NCBI GenBank assembly: GCA_010671905.1
Contig: JAAHII010000001.1
Location: 3,286,001 to 3,350,000, forward strand
DNA from: Leptolyngbya sp. SIOISBB
Lineage (GTDB): Bacteria; Cyanobacteriota; Cyanobacteriia; Phormidesmidales; Phormidesmidaceae
Reading direction: 5' to 3'
Length of the DNA stretch: 64,000 bases
Position 1 is the first letter of the stretch. Each line of letters starts with the position of its first letter. The translations under genes were made by a program, and so were the position numbers. Below the pieces are notes generated by a model, which ran no database searches, was not told where the DNA came from, and saw only the letters and a list, made by a program, of their open reading frames with translations. Positions 53,719-63,414 of the stretch are shown one piece after another.

Positions 53719-55208
53719 ATGCTATTTAATTCACCTGAGTTTATATTTTTATTTCTTCCTTTTACTTTAATTGTTTTCTATGCCTTGGCAGGGATCAAAT
53801 TCTTTAAGACAGCCTCTATTTTTTTACTAGCTGCTTCAATATATTTTTATGGATACTGGAAAGTTGAATATATTTTTTTACTAATTGCTTCTGTTATTTT
53901 TAACTATTGGCTTTGGAAATATTATTATTCGATGTCAAGCATTTTCCAAAAAAGGAAAAATATTAATGTGGCTAGGGATCATATTTGATCTAGGAATACT
54001 TGGATTTTTTAAGTATTCCAGCTTTGCGTTGCTTAATGTAAACAGTTTTTTTAATCTGAATTTTCCTATTCCTGAAGTAGTACTTCCCCTAGCAATCTCA
54101 TTTTATAGCTTCACACAAATTGCTTATCTTGTCGATGCGTACAAGGGTGAAGAGCATATATCATCACTTACAAATTATGGATTGTTCATTACTTTTTTCC
54201 CACAGCTAATTGCTGGCCCTATCTTACGTCACAATCAATTAATACCTGAGTTAGAGAATAAGAAAATGTTTGTATTCTCAAATCAATCATTTTCTGTGGG
54301 CTTAATGCTCTTTATTTTGGGTCTAGCCAAAAAGGTGTTGATTGCAGATAATCTGTCACCTTGGGTTAACCAAATCTTTGATAATGTTCAAAGTATTAGC
54401 ATGATAGAAGCCTGGTTTGGTGCCTTGGCCTATACTCTGCAACTTTATTTTGACTTCTCTGGTTATTCTGATATGGCTGTTGGTCTTGGGAAAATGTTTA
54501 ACGTCAATATTCCGATAAACTTTAATTCTCCTTATAAGGCAACTTCCATATCTGACTTTTGGCGGAGGTGGCACATAACACTTTCTAACTTTCTACGTGA
54601 CTATCTATATATTCCATTAGGAGGTAATCGCAAAGGGAAGCTCCGTCAGTATAGCAATCTAATTATTACAATGTTGATTGGCGGGCTTTGGCATGGTGCC
54701 GGTTGGACATTTGTTATCTGGGGTGGAATGCATGGTACTTATTTGGTTATACATCGTATTTTTTACTAACTTCCAATTTCAAATCTCGAATTGTCTAGCT
54801 AAGAGTATTACCTTCATTGCTGTTGTCTTTTCATGGGTTGTATTTAGGGCTGCAAGCTTAACTGAAGCGACAAGCTATCTTAATGCGATGGTAAATCCCC
54901 ATCATTTGATTTTGCCAGGAAAACTCGCATCTATTCTAGGTTGGTCAGAAAGATTGGGAGTAACCTTTAAAGGGAATGGTATTACAAGCTCGTTGCCTAA
55001 TTTGCCAGGCAATAGTCTCCTTTTGACTTGCACATATTCTGTTGCATTGATGATGCTTTTATATGTGGTATTTTCTTCTAGAAATACTAATGAATTGTCC
55101 ACATTATTTAAGCCAAATATGAAATGGGCAGTTAGTTTAGGTGTTCTATCTTCATGGATATTCTTGTCATTTGGAAAAGGATCAGAATTTCTTTATTTTC
55201 AATTCTAA
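53719..55208 (+). pseudogene. MBOAT O-acyltransferase (AlgI-like), two frameshifts
   Basis: Three overlapping frames rebuild one AlgI-like protein of about 495 aa. The first starts at 53719 (MLFNSPEFIFLFLPFTLIV). One extra base in an ATT-repeat near 53919-53929 shifts reading into SKKGKILMWLGIIFDLG. The catalytic block DFWRRWHITLSNF and GLWHGAGWTFVIWGG follow. One extra T in a T6 run (54759-54764) then gives a stop, whereas the next frame continues FTNFQFQISNCL to 55208. All MBOAT signatures, including both histidines, are otherwise intact. Both shifts are short-repeat expansions, so sequencing error is a serious alternative to true loss. Likely role: acylating an exported polysaccharide with the following SGNH gene. 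Confidence 0.87.
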
Positions 55209-55247
55209 AGTCAACTTTTTCTCTAACAATTAATAGTGACTAAACCA

Positions 55248-56411
55248 ATGAAGCGTAGCTCTCCTAAGAATACTTTTATGATTTTTTATATAAGTATTAT
55301 AAGTGTACTAGCATCAACACTCTCCGTAGTATTTTTGACTAATTTATTAATTGATCCTTATGGAATATTGAAAAAAATAGATATTCAATCCATTAACAAT
55401 TTAAAGATTAAGCAGCATACTAATTTGCGGTTATATAAGGCAGTAGAGGTAACTAGGCAAGATTTTGATACTCTGCTTCTTGGAACTTCACGAGTTTTAC
55501 ATGGGATGGACCCTGACAATATACCTTTTCCGGAGGATCAACAAGTTTACAATTTAGGGATTTCAGCTTTGAAGCCATATGAAATACTCGAATATTTAAA
55601 GCATGCTCATGTTAATAACCCTGATCTAGAAAAAGTATACTTGGGTTTGGATTTCTGGACATTTGATGATTCGCGACAAGCTAGAGCGGGATTCGAAACT
55701 TATAGATTGGGAAGAAAAAGTTTATCGGTGCGTGATCTAATTCAATTTAATCTTTCGCTTTTCTCACTTCAAGACTCTTGGGAGACCGTGTCGATAAGTC
55801 AAAAAAATCCAGAAATATCGCTTTATAGTGATAGTGGCTTCTTCAACCTTCAAAGTGAAGTGGATTATATGAATAATTCAAACAAATATGACTGGGAAGA
55901 ATATTTTTTTAAGTGGGTTGGTGGTCATCGGTCAGAGATAGAAAGCTCTATATCTATTGTTGAAGAACAACTTTCTTATCTTCAAGAAATTGTTGATTAC
56001 TGTAAAACTCACGGCATTCAATTAACTTTATTTTCTACCCCAATTCATGCACTCCAATATTATGATTATGAGCAGAAGGGGAGATACCTTCGTTACTTAG
56101 AGTGGAAGCGTAGGGTTGCTGAAATTAGCTCTTTTTGGGATTTTGGAACTTTCAGTAAGGTATCCATAGAAACCCCCTCTCCTGAAATGCAATACTTCTC
56201 AGATACATCTCATTTCAAACCTATTCTGGGAGCATGGATGATCCAGAGAATGTCTAGTCATAAATCTAGTAATGTGCCTGAAGACTTTGGCGTTTGGATC
56301 AACTCTGAGAATGTTGAACAGCATCTTCAAGCTACTAAAATAAAATATCAAGATTGGAAAGAAAGTCAACCACTAGAAATCGAGACTCTGGATAGATTGT
56401 ACATTGAATAG
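55248..56411 (+). CDS. SGNH/AlgJ-like membrane-anchored protein
   Basis: One N-terminal membrane segment (FMIFYISIISVLASTLSVVFL) precedes a periplasmic domain with FDTLLLGTSRVLHGMDP (SGNH block I, with Ser as likely nucleophile), NLGISALKPYEI, and the late DTSHFKPILGAWMI (Asp-x-x-His pair). This resembles AlgJ/AlgX-type O-acetyltransferase partners. It follows the MBOAT gene by about 40 bases. The ATG at 55248 is chosen; a GTG at 55236 is possible. AT-rich codon use matches the island. The pair mirrors the DUF1574-MBOAT pair at 2270-6951 in reverse order. Confidence 0.8.
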   Translation: MKRSSPKNTFMIFYISIISVLASTLSVVFLTNLLIDPYGILKKIDIQSINNLKIKQHTNLRLYKAVEVTRQDFDTLLLGTSRVLHGMDPDNIPFPEDQQVYNLGISALKPYEILEYLKHAHVNNPDLEKVYLGLDFWTFDDSRQARAGFETYRLGRKSLSVRDLIQFNLSLFSLQDSWETVSISQKNPEISLYSDSGFFNLQSEVDYMNNSNKYDWEEYFFKWVGGHRSEIESSISIVEEQLSYLQEIVDYCKTHGIQLTLFSTPIHALQYYDYEQKGRYLRYLEWKRRVAEISSFWDFGTFSKVSIETPSPEMQYFSDTSHFKPILGAWMIQRMSSHKSSNVPEDFGVWINSENVEQHLQATKIKYQDWKESQPLEIETLDRLYIE

Positions 56412-57008
56412 ACCATCTATTATTCATCTTTCTTGAATCAATTACCATATTGCAATTCTAACTGCTCCAAGGTTTCTGCCTAGTTGGGCAAAAATAAAGA
56501 TACTTGAATTTAGTTGAATTCCTAATCGCTTTGAAAAGGAAAATTCAAGGCTTTAGACTCAAAAGGCTATTCTTCTCTTGACTATTTTGAAATTGTTTGA
56601 CTGAATTGTAAATTATGATATTTATCTCGATTTTAGTAAAGATAATTCTATGAAATCTTAGTTTATGTCCCAATCTAGAAGCCTTGCATTACATGATTCT
56701 TCTTTCAGATTCTTCTTTCAGATTCTGAAAAATGCTTTTCTATATAAGTCTGATGTCACACCGGCTCTCGCTCTTGTGAGGCACAGTGCAAGCTCTAAAA
56801 TCCTTGCTGTGATTGAGTCTCAAATCTGAATCCGTACCTCGCCCAACAGGGAAACGTTGTAAATGTTATTTGGATTCCTAAAGTTTATTTTTAATAGGGG
56901 ATATGAGTAGCTTATTGACCTAAATGCTAGAAATATTTATTAACTAGGTAGCTAAAACATCTTGAGTCATGGATTTGACGACAATAAATTTTTATTGAGA
57001 ATAAGCTA
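56412..57008. other. AT-rich island spacer with a short tandem repeat
   Basis: About 600 bases without a credible gene. It includes two and a half copies of a 13-base unit (GATTCTTCTTTCA) at about 56695-56726. Promoter sequences for the acyltransferase gene should lie near 56900-57000. Confidence 0.4.
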
Positions 57009-58067
57009 ATGGTGAGATCGAAAAAGCTGAGTAGAGTTGTCCAGGTAGATGCTATAACTTGGATAAATATTATCTTGATTGCAGTTGTATTATCTCTGCA
57101 CCATGTTAATTACACGATTGATTATCTTTGGGAGCTGACGCACCGAGTATTTAACCCATATGAGACTGGAGTTGATCAGGTATTGCAAAAGTTTGCAGTA
57201 GGTGGCTTTTTATTTCTGTCTGGGTTTAAGTTGGCGCTCTCTAAGCGAGATGAACCGATACAAGATTTCTTGATAAAGCGCTTTTGGCGTATTTATCCTC
57301 TCTATCTCCTAGCCGTGATTGTTTTTTCTTTTACGGTCTATCCAAATATCACAGGAGAAATGCCCAATCTTGGCAACTTTTTAATTCATGCTTTAGCACT
57401 TCAGGCATGGATACCTAACCTATTTCAAGGAAATTATTTGACTATATGGTTTATCAGTGACTTGCTGTTTTGTTATCTCATGTTCTTGTTGTTGAGAAGA
57501 TTGCTATTATTTGTCAAACAATTTTGGATATTAGTGGGAGCTATCTTGGCTGGCATTTATCTCATAAAGTTGATAGTCTTAAATGCTTTTGGTTTGGGCA
57601 TATTGGCTGGTCACTTTGATACATATTTCCTATTTTTCGCATTGGGTATGTTTTGTTCTCAATATCAAAGTGAAATAGTGAGATTACGAGGAATTAAATA
57701 TTTCTTGCTCTTGGTGAGCACCATAGTCTGCATAACTCTACTGCTTTTTATAAATGTATCCTGGATGCAGCCGTCATTAGCTTATTACGTGCTGGAACGC
57801 TTCCTAGTACTTGGATTTACTGTGCCGCTGTATCTTTTGCTTATGAGTAGTTTGCAAAACTATACGGTTTCTCAAAGACAGGCTGCAATTCTTAAGTCTC
57901 TTAATGCAGCAGCACTCTGTATCTTTCTATTTCATCGCCCTATTTGGACAGTTATGAGTATGATTTGGCCAGAGAGGTCATATGTTCAGTCGCTCTTTAT
58001 ATTAGGATTGGGAATTCCAATCATTTGTCTAATTGCATATCAGATACAGAATTTTTTATGGTCGTAG
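57009..58067 (+). CDS. Acyltransferase family 3 membrane protein
   Basis: A polytopic protein of 352 aa with about ten hydrophobic helices. Family 3 features are an early RHxxN-like region here reading LHHVNYTI, GGFLFLSGFKLALSK, and FLIKRFWRIYPLYLLAV (the conserved R-x-x-R-I-Y-P block). Members (OafA, NolL, WecH) acylate cell-surface polysaccharides. It has low-GC composition like its island neighbours. Together with the MBOAT and SGNH genes it suggests a surface-polymer acylation cassette. The donor and acceptor are unknown. Confidence 0.85.
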   Translation: MVRSKKLSRVVQVDAITWINIILIAVVLSLHHVNYTIDYLWELTHRVFNPYETGVDQVLQKFAVGGFLFLSGFKLALSKRDEPIQDFLIKRFWRIYPLYLLAVIVFSFTVYPNITGEMPNLGNFLIHALALQAWIPNLFQGNYLTIWFISDLLFCYLMFLLLRRLLLFVKQFWILVGAILAGIYLIKLIVLNAFGLGILAGHFDTYFLFFALGMFCSQYQSEIVRLRGIKYFLLLVSTIVCITLLLFINVSWMQPSLAYYVLERFLVLGFTVPLYLLLMSSLQNYTVSQRQAAILKSLNAAALCIFLFHRPIWTVMSMIWPERSYVQSLFILGLGIPIICLIAYQIQNFLWS

Positions 58068-58375
58068 ACTGCTCCCACTTGTGTCTCGCAATTAGCTTAT
58101 ATATTCGCGTCGAAATGGTCTGGGTCTGCTATCAGATTATTGCTCTTTAAAGAGGGGTAGATCTGTAAACAATAGTGATGAGGAAACTTCGATATGTCCA
58201 TCACTCACAGCATCTCCTCGTTGCGGCCAGACAAACCACAGGTCAAAGGACAAGTTAACTCTGACCGTTTCTTTATTTCATTAGCTGGAAGCAAATAATC
58301 AAGCGGTGGTATTGCTTGGTGTGATGATTGAGGTGCTTTGGCTAATTAAGTTGGCCTTTCATAACTTAATTCCTC
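58068..58375. other. Spacer between the acyltransferase gene and hisB
   Basis: About 308 bases, convergent. No gene, repeat or clear terminator was recognised. The island boundary should fall here, at the 3' end of hisB. Confidence 0.3.
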
Positions 58376-59014
58376 TTATAAAATCCCTTTGGAACTGGGG
58401 ATTTGGCTCGCCCGTCGAGGGTCGATTTCAGTGGCCATGCGCATGGCACGGGCAAACGCTTTGAAGGTCGCCTCGATGATGTGGTGGGAGTTGATGCCAT
58501 CGAGCTGGCGTATGTGCAGAGTCATTTGGCTGTGGTTGACGATCGCGACAAAAAATTCCCGCACCAGTTGAGTGTCGTAGGTGCCGACACGCTGAGTGGG
58601 AATTTCTAGCCCGTAGCTAAGGTGGGGGCGACCTGAAAAATCAAGCGCTACCTGGATGAGGGATTCATCTAAGGGCGCAACAAAATGGCCGAAGCGGACG
58701 ATGCCTTTGCGATCGCCCAGAGCTTCCTTGAGCGCCATGCCGATGGTGATACCGACATCTTCATTGGTGTGGTGGTCGTCGATTTCGTAATCGCCTTTGG
58801 CATGGACGGTGAGGTCAAATAACCCGTGAGAGGCGATTTGATGCAGCATGTGGTCTAAGAAGGGGACGCCGGTTTGCGCGTCACATTGACCGGTGCCGTC
58901 GAGGTTGATCGTCACCTGCACATCGGTTTCACCCGTGGTGCGACTGACGGTGGCAGTGCGTTCAGTCAGGAAGGTCTGGGGATGGGCGGAGGTGTTGCGG
59001 TCTTGAAGTTGCAT
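58376..59014 (-). CDS. hisB: Imidazoleglycerol-phosphate dehydratase HisB
   Basis: HisB catalyses the sixth step of histidine synthesis. At 212 aa it is the monofunctional form. Metal-binding motifs are present: [28 protein letters not shown] and [18 protein letters not shown]. The start [12 protein letters not shown] at 59014 is natural. Its 3' half is repeated, in decayed form, at 53147-53455, so the last 300 bases may be a replacement end supplied by the AT-rich island. aroB is the next gene upstream on this strand, about 110 bases away. Confidence 0.96.
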   Translation of the reverse strand: MQLQDRNTSAHPQTFLTERTATVSRTTGETDVQVTINLDGTGQCDAQTGVPFLDHMLHQIASHGLFDLTVHAKGDYEIDDHHTNEDVGITIGMALKEALGDRKGIVRFGHFVAPLDESLIQVALDFSGRPHLSYGLEIPTQRVGTYDTQLVREFFVAIVNHSQMTLHIRQLDGINSHHIIEATFKAFARAMRMATEIDPRRASQIPSSKGIL

Positions 59015-59120
59015 AGCAGTGGTAATTCAACAGGGCGCTGGTAGGGGTGAGGCATGCTCGGAGTGACGTTGTGGTCTTGTCCTAGCCTTCACGCGAAAAT
59101 GCCTCGCCCCTACGATTATT

Positions 59121-60236
59121 TTATGGGGTGGTCATGGCTGCCAACACAGGACGGATGTCGCTGTTGGTCACCTGGTCAGTAATGAAAACGTCAGCGATCG
59201 CCTTCGGCAAGATAAATCGTACGCGACCGTCTTCGACTTTCTTATCTCCTTGCAAGAGGGCAATCAGCGATTCAATACCTGCTTGGCTGGGAATCGTGGT
59301 GGGCAATTTGGTGCTGGTAATCAGGTGTTGCTGGCGCTGTTCATCATCCGCTGTCCATAGATCGAGAGCGGTCGCAATCTTGCCTGCCGCCACCATGCCA
59401 ATGCCAACGGCTTCGCCATGATTCACGACGCGATAGCCGGTGGCGCTTTCGACGGCGTGACCAATCGTGTGGCCATAGTTAAGAATGGCCCGCAGCCCTG
59501 ACTCTTTTTCATCCTGGGCGACGACGTCGGCTTTCGCCTGGCACGATCGCTCTAAAATCATCTGCAGCAATGCTCCGTCCATATAGCGGTATTGGTCCAG
59601 ACGAGCAGCTTTTTCCAAAGCCGCAAACAGCTCAGCATCCCAAATTACGCCGTATTTAATCACTTCGGCCATGCCCGCCCGGAACTCCCTGGACGGCAGC
59701 GTTTGCAGCACTGTTGGATCAATGACGACGAGTCGCGGTTGGTGGAACGCCCCAATCAGATTCTTCCCTTGGGGATGGTTGACGCCGGTTTTACCGCCAA
59801 TCGAGGCATCCACCATAGCCAGCAATGAGGTCGGTACCTGCACGACGCCAATCCCCCGTAACCAAGTGGCGGCGGCGAAACCTGTCATGTCGCCAATGAC
59901 GCCGCCGCCTAACGCCACCATGGCCGATTTGCGCTCTAGCTTGGCTTCATAGGCCGCATCATGAATTTTTTGGATAGAGCGAAGGGTTTTATAACGTTCG
60001 CCTGCGGGCAGGATGCAAGTGCTGACCTGATAGCCCACGGATTCTAAGGATTGGACGAGGCGATCGCCATAATGTCGAAAGATGGCTGGATTTGAGACCA
60101 CCAATAATTTTTGTCCGGTTTTGACCAGCGGCTTTTCATGATTGGTGAGCCAAGCCCCCACATGGTCGATCGCGTCGGATGCAATCACAACATCGTAGGG
60201 ATTTTGGGGAATATCTACCGAAATTACGGACTTCAT
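59121..60236 (-). CDS. aroB: 3-dehydroquinate synthase AroB
   Basis: AroB, an NAD- and zinc-dependent cyclase, makes the second shikimate-pathway intermediate. Signatures: [64 protein letters not shown] and [11 protein letters not shown] with zinc histidines, plus [11 protein letters not shown]. 371 aa is typical. It is transcribed toward hisB. An IS66-family element inserted only about 56 bases upstream of its start may have displaced its promoter. Confidence 0.96.
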   Translation of the reverse strand: MKSVISVDIPQNPYDVVIASDAIDHVGAWLTNHEKPLVKTGQKLLVVSNPAIFRHYGDRLVQSLESVGYQVSTCILPAGERYKTLRSIQKIHDAAYEAKLERKSAMVALGGGVIGDMTGFAAATWLRGIGVVQVPTSLLAMVDASIGGKTGVNHPQGKNLIGAFHQPRLVVIDPTVLQTLPSREFRAGMAEVIKYGVIWDAELFAALEKAARLDQYRYMDGALLQMILERSCQAKADVVAQDEKESGLRAILNYGHTIGHAVESATGYRVVNHGEAVGIGMVAAGKIATALDLWTADDEQRQQHLITSTKLPTTIPSQAGIESLIALLQGDKKVEDGRVRFILPKAIADVFITDQVTNSDIRPVLAAMTTP

Positions 60237-60284
60237 GGCGGGGCCAGCTTGGTAGCGAGAACTCTATCAGTTTCTATCCTATCT

Positions 60285-60292
60285 GTTTGGTG
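60285..60292. repeat. 8-bp target site duplication, left copy
   Basis: GTTTGGTG immediately precedes the left end of the IS66-family element and is repeated exactly at 61871-61878. Confidence 0.9.
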
Positions 60293-61870
60293 GTAACCGT
60301 CCCTAGGATTGCTGTTATGGGAGTAAAGAAGGGGGTTCTGTTCCGGCTCGGTTAGCCAAGCAAGCTTGGGTGAGGAAATCGAGGATGTTTCTGTCTTGAG
60401 CCTTGAGAGAGGCGGAGACGGTCAGCAGATGGGTAACGAACCGACTGCCGCTTTGAGATTGGGCACCAAAACTGGTCTTGCGCCAAATCACGGCCGGTCG
60501 CAAGGCTTGTTCAGCGGCATTATTGGTGGGCTCCACCCCAACGGTGTAAACGAAGGTCCAGAGGGCCGGTTCGACCTTCAGCAAGCGCCTGCAGGTTCTG
60601 ATGGTTTTGGCGAGGGGCGACTTTTCATCGGCTTCAATCGGTAATGCTGCGGTCTCGGCCAAGGTGGTTTTGATGCCTTGCCGCAGATGGGCGACCCGAG
60701 CGATAAACTGCTCACGCGCCAAGGTGCCATCCCTAACTCGATGCCACCAACGAAATAGACGACGCTGACGACGCAGCAACGCCTCACCCGTTTCCTGGGA
60801 GCCCCCTGTGCGCTCGGCCATCGCCGTGAAGTCTCGCTTGAGATGCGCCCAACACACTTGCCATTGCGCCAAGTCAATCCAACCATAGGCGCTGTAGCGG
60901 TCAGAGGTGACAATACCTTCATAGGCTTCGCCAATGAGCGCCTTGGCCGTCTGCTGAGACCGGCTCAGCACCACCTCAAAAAAGCTCACCAAAACCCACA
61001 TCCAACCTTTGGTCCGATGCGGATTGCCCCCATCCCGGTTCCCTTGAGGAAAGCCGGTTTCATCGCTGTGCATAACGGGCTGGGTCTGAACATAGTCCTT
61101 GGCAGCAGCCACCGGGGCACTCAGCGCTGCGACCATCTCAGCCCGCAAACGACCCACCGCCCCACGTGAGAGGCCCACACCAAACAGGTCATCCATCAGC
61201 CCACACACTTGGCGGTAGCTCTGACGATAGGGGCCACTCAACAGGGACACGATGGCACTCAAGCGCTCGCCATAGCCCGATGGCGATACCCCCGTCGGTA
61301 AATTGGCTCGGGTCTGATGACCACAGACAGGGCAACTGAGCTGATGGAGGCGATATTCAATCACCCTCGGTTCTATCGGCGGCAATTCGATCTCTTGATG
61401 CCGATGGGGGTGGGGATCATAGCCGCTCACGGATGACCCACATGCTGAACACACCGATGGCATCAACTCGCAAACTTGGTCACACGTGTCGCGCGGCTTC
61501 AGCTTACGCACCTGTCGGGGCGAGGGCTGCCGGCTTCTCTGGGGTTTGCCTTTCTGGTCAGTTTTCTGACTGCCTTGAGACTGACTGAAACCATCGCTTG
61601 AGGGCGGCTTTGACGAATTCTTGGAGGTCTGATTCAGACGCTCTTCTAGCTGCCGAATACGCTCGTCTTGCTGCCTGATGCGTTCGTCTTGTTCTTTCAA
61701 CCGCTGGCTCATCAACAACACCAGCGTACGGATACTGGGCGGTGTCGCCGCCCAATCCGCTTGCGGTACCTTGATGCCTGCAATCTCGATGTCTTCGCTC
61801 ATACTCCCAACTTTAGCGAATCTCCAAATCGACATTTCCTAAGATTTCTGCATCTTCCTGGGACGGTTAC
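60293..61870 (-). mobile_element. IS66-family insertion sequence, complete
   Basis: The element is 1578 bp. Its ends are inverted repeats: GTAACCGTCCCTAGGA at the left, GTAACCGTCCCAGGA read inward from the right. The GTAA tip and the exact 8-bp duplication GTTTGGTG on both sides are diagnostic of IS66 insertion. It contains one transposase gene and no tnpA/tnpB accessory genes. Exact duplications imply a recent insertion between aroB and sbcD. Confidence 0.93.
60315..61802 (-). CDS. IS66-family transposase
   Basis: A 495-residue transposase (TnpC type). The N-terminus has a leucine-zipper-like helix (QDERIRQLEERLNQTSKNSS) and the SSKPPSSDGF motif. Zinc pairs follow (CSACGSS, CPVCGHQT), then the DDE core: HSDETGF, TSDRYSAYG and the Glu in GVEPTNNAAEQALRP. 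The ATG at 61802 (MSEDIEIAG) is chosen; the open frame reaches 61835. It appears intact. Inverted ends and target duplications around it support recent transposition. Confidence 0.95.
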   Translation of the reverse strand: MSEDIEIAGIKVPQADWAATPPSIRTLVLLMSQRLKEQDERIRQQDERIRQLEERLNQTSKNSSKPPSSDGFSQSQGSQKTDQKGKPQRSRQPSPRQVRKLKPRDTCDQVCELMPSVCSACGSSVSGYDPHPHRHQEIELPPIEPRVIEYRLHQLSCPVCGHQTRANLPTGVSPSGYGERLSAIVSLLSGPYRQSYRQVCGLMDDLFGVGLSRGAVGRLRAEMVAALSAPVAAAKDYVQTQPVMHSDETGFPQGNRDGGNPHRTKGWMWVLVSFFEVVLSRSQQTAKALIGEAYEGIVTSDRYSAYGWIDLAQWQVCWAHLKRDFTAMAERTGGSQETGEALLRRQRRLFRWWHRVRDGTLAREQFIARVAHLRQGIKTTLAETAALPIEADEKSPLAKTIRTCRRLLKVEPALWTFVYTVGVEPTNNAAEQALRPAVIWRKTSFGAQSQSGSRFVTHLLTVSASLKAQDRNILDFLTQACLANRAGTEPPSLLP

Positions 61871-61878
61871 GTTTGGTG
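61871..61878. repeat. 8-bp target site duplication, right copy
   Basis: GTTTGGTG directly follows the right end of the IS66-family element, identical to 60285-60292. Confidence 0.9.
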
Positions 61879-61970
61879 AACGTCGGCAGGGAGATAGAGC
61901 AGCAAAAACGAGACTGTCATGAGGGTTGCCGCTTGTCCCAAAAGTCGCCATTTGAGCTGGAGTGAGTACA

Positions 61971-61996
61971 CTTAAGAGTGCATCTGTACTCTTGAG
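61971..61996. promoter_or_regulatory. Inverted repeat upstream of the sbcD-like gene
   Basis: CTTAAGAGT and ACTCTTGAG form a 9-base dyad with one mismatch around an 8-base spacer, ending 9 bases before the ATG at 62006. It could be an operator or an RNA hairpin covering the ribosome site. The recognising protein is unknown. Confidence 0.45.
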
Positions 61997-62005
61997 GGCT
62001 GCACG

Positions 62006-63305
62006 ATGGTGTCAGTATTGCACTTGTCGGATATTCACATGGGCAGTGGCTTTACCCATGGACGGATGAATCCCGATACGGGCATGAATACCCGGCTAGA
62101 AGACTTTGTCGCGACTCTGAGCCGCTGCATTGACCGGGCGATCGCCGAGCCTGCTGATCTGGTGCTTTTTGGCGGTGACGCCTTCCCGGATGCAACGCCG
62201 CCACCGCTGGTACAGCAAGCATTTGCCGGACAGTTTCGGCGGTTAGCGGATGCGGGTATTCCCACGGTGCTATTAGTGGGCAACCATGATCAACACGCTC
62301 AAGGGCAGGGCGGCGCAAGTCTCTGTATTTACCGTACTTTAGGGGTGCCGGGAATCGTTGTGGGCGATCGCCTCGCCACTCATTGCCTTGCCACTGCTGG
62401 GGGGCCGGTACAAGTGGTGACGCTGCCCTGGCTCACCCCCTCGGTTCTACTGACCCGTCCGGAAATGGAAGGACTGTCGATGGCACAGGTCAATGAACAA
62501 CTATTGGACCGGCTGCGCGTGGCGTTAGAGGGAGAAATTCGGCGCTTGGATCCGGACGTGCCGACGATTTTACTAGCGCATCTGATGACCGATACGGCCA
62601 CCTTTGGGGCTGAGAAATTCTTGGCGGTAGGGCGCGGCTTTAACGTGCCAATGGCGCTGCTGGCCCGCCCCTGTTTTTGACTATGTAGCGTTGGGGCATG
62701 TTCACAAACACCAGATGTTGTGTGAGTCACCTCCAGTGGTCTATCCCGGTAGCATTGAGCGGGTCGATTTCAGCGAGGCAGAAGAAACCAAGGGATATGT
62801 TTGGGCCAATGTGGCTAAAAACCAGACCACCGTGGAGTTTTGTCCGCTGCCAGTGCGCCCGTTTCTCACGATCAAGGTGGATTTGACCCAGGCAGAATCG
62901 CCTCAAAACAAGCTGCTCAAGGCGATCGCTAAACAAGACATTGAAACAGCCGTGGTGCGATTGATGTACAGCGTCCGCCCTGACCAAATTGACGACTTGG
63001 ACACTGCCGCGTTGTACGAGGCCCTCTCTGCGGCCCATACCTACACAATTCATCCGCAGATCGTGTCCCAGCAGTCGCGATCGCGACTGCCCGAACTCAC
63101 CCCCCGTGACAGCCTTGATCCCATGGCGGCGTTGCAGACCTATCTCAACAATCGTGAAGATTTAGCGGAGATGGCGGCTGATATGACAGCGGCGGCTCAG
63201 GCGCTCATGGAAGATACGCCCTTTGAGAAAACTACCTCTGAGACGATGCCTGCCACTGAAGACAGGCCCGAAGCGGATGCCTCTCAACAACTGCGGTTAC
63301 TCTAA
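62006..63305 (+). pseudogene. sbcD: SbcD-like DNA repair exonuclease, one frameshift
   Basis: Calcineurin-like phosphoesterase of the SbcD/Mre11 type. The first frame has LHLSDIHMGSGF, DLVLFGGDAFPD, LLVGNHDQHAQG and LLAHLM, all metal-site motifs. A C4 run at 62668-62671 has one base too many and the frame stops at 62680. In the next frame FDYVALGHVHKHQ (the final metal His pair) and PVVYPGSIERVDF continue to 63305. Removing one C restores a normal protein of about 432 aa. This is typical of a homopolymer error, though real inactivation is possible. No sbcC lies in the window. Confidence 0.9.
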
Positions 63306-63414
63306 CTGTTGCCGCTTACCCTCAGCCTTTCTCCTTTCGACCGTTCACCCTCGATCCGCCGTTCTCATGGCTCTCTGATTAAAATAGACCCATTCTCCGT
63401 GAGCAACGAGGCCA

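Larger units (their letters stand above)
53147..58684. mobile_element. AT-rich genomic island between direct repeats of the hisB 3' end
   Basis: A decayed hisB 3' half (53147-53455) and the 3' half of intact hisB (58376-58684) are about 300-base direct repeats. Between them the base composition is clearly AT-richer than flanking DNA, and the genes (MBOAT, SGNH, acyltransferase 3) are surface-modification cargo. This is the layout left when foreign DNA enters a gene's 3' end and brings a replacement end. No integrase is visible inside, so the mechanism is unknown. Confidence 0.7.
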
